Source: Palsa-744 sp963734815 (GTDB lineage: Bacteria; Actinomycetota; Thermoleophilia; Solirubrobacterales; Solirubrobacteraceae). From it: a stretch of 64,000 nt of DNA. Positions 61,884-64,000 of this stretch are shown here, in pieces; positions within the stretch are counted from its first letter, which is position 1; the number at the start of each line of letters is the position of its first letter. The notes below the pieces were generated by a model. The model ran no database searches and had not been told where the DNA came from. It saw nothing but the letters and a program-made list of their open reading frames with translations. Position numbers and translations under genes: made by a program. The stretch spans positions 372,001 through 436,000 of the forward strand of contig CAVTIH010000002.1 in assembly GCA_963734815.1 (NCBI GenBank), given 5' to 3'.

Positions 61884-64000
61884 CTACCCCTTCCTCCTCC
61901 CGGGGCGGCCTGTCGCCCTGTGCTTCCCACCCCGCGCCCGGCGCTTGTGCGAGGACCTCTGCTTGTGCTTGGCCTTCTTCGTCTTGGCGCAGCCGGTGAC
62001 GGCGATCTTCGTGGTGGTGTGGATTTCGGCGCCGTTCTGCCCGACGAATTCGGTGGGCATCGGCAGGCTTTTCGCCTTGCAGAGGTTCCCGAGGCCGGTG
62101 AGCGCCGAGTACGGGCCGGCGGGGAGGTTCAGTTCGAAGCTGCCGACCGGCACGTCGGGCACGGTCTTGAACGTGCTGCTGGTGACCCCGGTTTTGCTGA
62201 TGAACGTGGTGCCGACCAGGTGCACGGTCACGCCGTACCCCTGGAGCACGATCACCAGGCTCGGGAACGCTTCGCCGCCGTGGCTGACGAAGTAGGCGGG
62301 GCCTTCCAGCGCCACCGGCAGCACCGGTGTCGTCGCCCGGGCGTGTCCGATTACCGATGCCGACGGACACGCCGCGGGGTTGGCTTCGAACACCGACGCC
62401 AGGCACGCTTTCTGCAGCGTCGGCAGCCGCGAGGGCAGCGCTTTCGGGAGTTCCACTTTGACCTTCGCGAGGTTGGCGTCATAAGGGCCCGCGGGGTAGT
62501 TGAGCTTCACGTTCAGGCTCGTCCCGTCGAGACGGGAGGATTTCCCGGAGGTCGAGGCTTCGAGCTTTGGTTTGAACGCGAGTGTCGCGCAGTTGGTCAC
62601 CTGGTAGGGCGCCTGCAACGTGGAGCTGGCGCCTTCGGTACTGGTCAGCGTCCCGGTGATCTTCAGCGGGTTGCAGTTGGTCGCGTTGAACGTGAACCCG
62701 GGCCGGTTGATGTTCACGTTCACGTGCTTGATCTCAAGCGGGATGCCGTCGATGATCGTCGGGATCTTGTACGGGCCTTCGTTGTCGGTCGTGACGGTGA
62801 TCGCCGCCGTTTCCTCGTTCACATCGAGCTTCGCCCGGACCACAACCTGACCCAGATCGTACGGGCCGGCCTTCGCCGGATTGACGATCGACAAGCCGAA
62901 CGGGGCGCCCTTGTACGGGCCGGTGATGTACACCTTGCCGCCCTTCACCGTGAACGGGTCGCCGCCCAACCCGACGCTGACGATCGTTTCCCCGATCTGG
63001 CTTTCAGGCCCACACGTTCCTTCGTCGGCCTGCTGTTCGCCGCACAGCTTCACCGTCGAGAGCGTCCCCGAGAGCCCCAGCGGCATCTTCAACTGGATGC
63101 TCTGCAGGCCCTGTTCTCCGTCTTCGCGGCTCATCGTCATCGCGAACGGGCTGAACCCACCGGCCTGGATGCTCGTCGTGCCGGTCGTCAACGTCGGGGC
63201 GAACGGCAGCGGGCTCTGGCAGGGGCCGCCGTTCGGCCCGCTGTTGATTTCAAACGACGACGAGGGCGTCGCCGGCGGGTTGCCCGACCACGGCGCGAAC
63301 GACGCGGTCGTCGTGTACGTACCGCATTGAGCCGGTGTGGTCAACGGCGCGCGCGCTCCGCCGAAGAAGTGCAACTTGAGGTCTTCGAACGGCAGCTCCG
63401 GCGTGTTCTTGAACGTCGCCACCACCTGTCCCGTCAGTTCGTCGAGCGCAACGTCGCCCGCGAGCTTGATGACGATCCCGGCCGTGGGGTCTTCGGCGAC
63501 GATGTACATGGCGACCAGCGACCCGAACGGGTTGGCGTCCTGTTCGGCCAGATACACCGCCCCTTCCAGCGGGTCCGGCAGCAACGGCGTGGTGATCTGC
63601 ACCGTGCCGATCTTCGACGCATCCGGGCACGTCGGCGAGCCGGGGCTTTCCAGCGCGATCTCGCTCTGCGAGCACGCCATCAGACCGTCCGCCCCGGCCG
63701 GGTTGATCGCCACACCGGCCGGCAACGTCACCGTCGTGTCGCGCAGCGCCGACTGCGAGGTCCCCGTACCCGACAGGCCCTCTTCCTGGGGAACGCGCAC
63801 CCCCACCGTCAGACCCGTCGGCGTGCTTCCCGCGTGACCATCCGGCGTCACGTTCAGTTCGGGGGTGAAGCTCAGACGGTTGCAGCCGTCGAGGCTGTCC
63901 TCGAACGACGAGGTGTACGGTGGCGTGAAGCTGCCCTCTTGGGTCCACGGATCGGCCGTCAGCGTGCTCGCCCACGCCGACGGGCCTTCGCACGCGGTGG
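61884..64000 (-). CDS. Large exported beta-rich protein, 5' end beyond the window
   Basis: The frame is open to the right edge, so this is partial (705 codons seen). Repeated blocks recur: LPAGVAINPAGADGLMACS, CPDASKIGTVQITTPLL and PLEGAVYLAEQ, later echoed by CPSASVIGHARATTPVLPVALEGPAYFVSHGG. DVPVGSFELNLPAGPYSAL also recurs in style. Paired Cys appear in each. The C-terminus is Lys/Arg-rich (AKHKQRSSHKRRARGGKH), perhaps a wall- or nucleic-acid-interacting tail. I know similar uncharacterised exported proteins from Thermoleophilia-like genomes by style only. It is coupled to the TetR-type gene downstream. Confidence 0.75.
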   Translation of the reverse strand, partial: TACEGPSAWASTLTADPWTQEGSFTPPYTSSFEDSLDGCNRLSFTPELNVTPDGHAGSTPTGLTVGVRVPQEEGLSGTGTSQSALRDTTVTLPAGVAINPAGADGLMACSQSEIALESPGSPTCPDASKIGTVQITTPLLPDPLEGAVYLAEQDANPFGSLVAMYIVAEDPTAGIVIKLAGDVALDELTGQVVATFKNTPELPFEDLKLHFFGGARAPLTTPAQCGTYTTTASFAPWSGNPPATPSSSFEINSGPNGGPCQSPLPFAPTLTTGTTSIQAGGFSPFAMTMSREDGEQGLQSIQLKMPLGLSGTLSTVKLCGEQQADEGTCGPESQIGETIVSVGLGGDPFTVKGGKVYITGPYKGAPFGLSIVNPAKAGPYDLGQVVVRAKLDVNEETAAITVTTDNEGPYKIPTIIDGIPLEIKHVNVNINRPGFTFNATNCNPLKITGTLTSTEGASSTLQAPYQVTNCATLAFKPKLEASTSGKSSRLDGTSLNVKLNYPAGPYDANLAKVKVELPKALPSRLPTLQKACLASVFEANPAACPSASVIGHARATTPVLPVALEGPAYFVSHGGEAFPSLVIVLQGYGVTVHLVGTTFISKTGVTSSTFKTVPDVPVGSFELNLPAGPYSALTGLGNLCKAKSLPMPTEFVGQNGAEIHTTTKIAVTGCAKTKKAKHKQRSSHKRRARGGKHRATGRPGRRKG

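Overview
The window is high-GC chromosomal DNA. Dense short-overlap operons, GTG/TTG starts, an actinobacterial-style block around uvrC-rapZ-gap-pgk-tpiA, an RHS protein and large secreted beta-sandwich proteins suggest a deep-branching actinobacterium, most likely Thermoleophilia (Solirubrobacterales-like). That placement is inferred from protein style only, because no rRNA gene is present.

Layout. 1-8.7 kb is a mobile-element patchwork. An IS630 transposase gene is split by a serine-recombinase element. Next come an IS carrying a SEC-C passenger gene and an amino-acid permease pseudogene interrupted by an IS256 element. 9.4-17.8 kb is one giant secreted protein gene with five apparently identical 699-bp tandem repeats of Calx-beta type. 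17.8-18.8 kb holds decayed gene scraps. 18.8-25.5 kb is a nested composite. An IS256 transposase gene is cut in three by a tyrosine-recombinase element and by an IS701 element. A group II intron sits inside the IS701 terminal inverted repeat. One tyrosine recombinase gene contains an internal inversion of about 270 bp. 25.81-37.73 kb is an integrated island bounded by a 44-bp repeat of the 3' half of tRNA-Gly(CCC). It carries integrase, excisionase-like genes, a candidate toxin-antitoxin pair, an RHS gene, a TPR protein, an IS630 and a large tyrosine-recombinase-like protein.

37.8-64 kb is conserved core: ccmG/ccmH, argS, rlmH, a DUF3467-type protein, a phosphoesterase-lipoprotein-Ser/Thr kinase operon, tgt, a DedA protein, a MarR regulator and the glycolytic operon gap-pgk-tpiA-gpmI-doxX. 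It continues with a VOC protein, rapZ, uvrC, an ABC-F ATPase, a crotonase, a VapBC-type pair, a TetR-type regulator and a large secreted protein that runs off the right edge.

How it fits together. The right half encodes lower glycolysis as one translationally coupled unit, next to nucleotide excision repair and RapZ. The left 37 kb looks like a hotspot in which elements land inside other elements. Most junctions can be undone on paper, because target duplications and restored reading frames give a readable insertion order.
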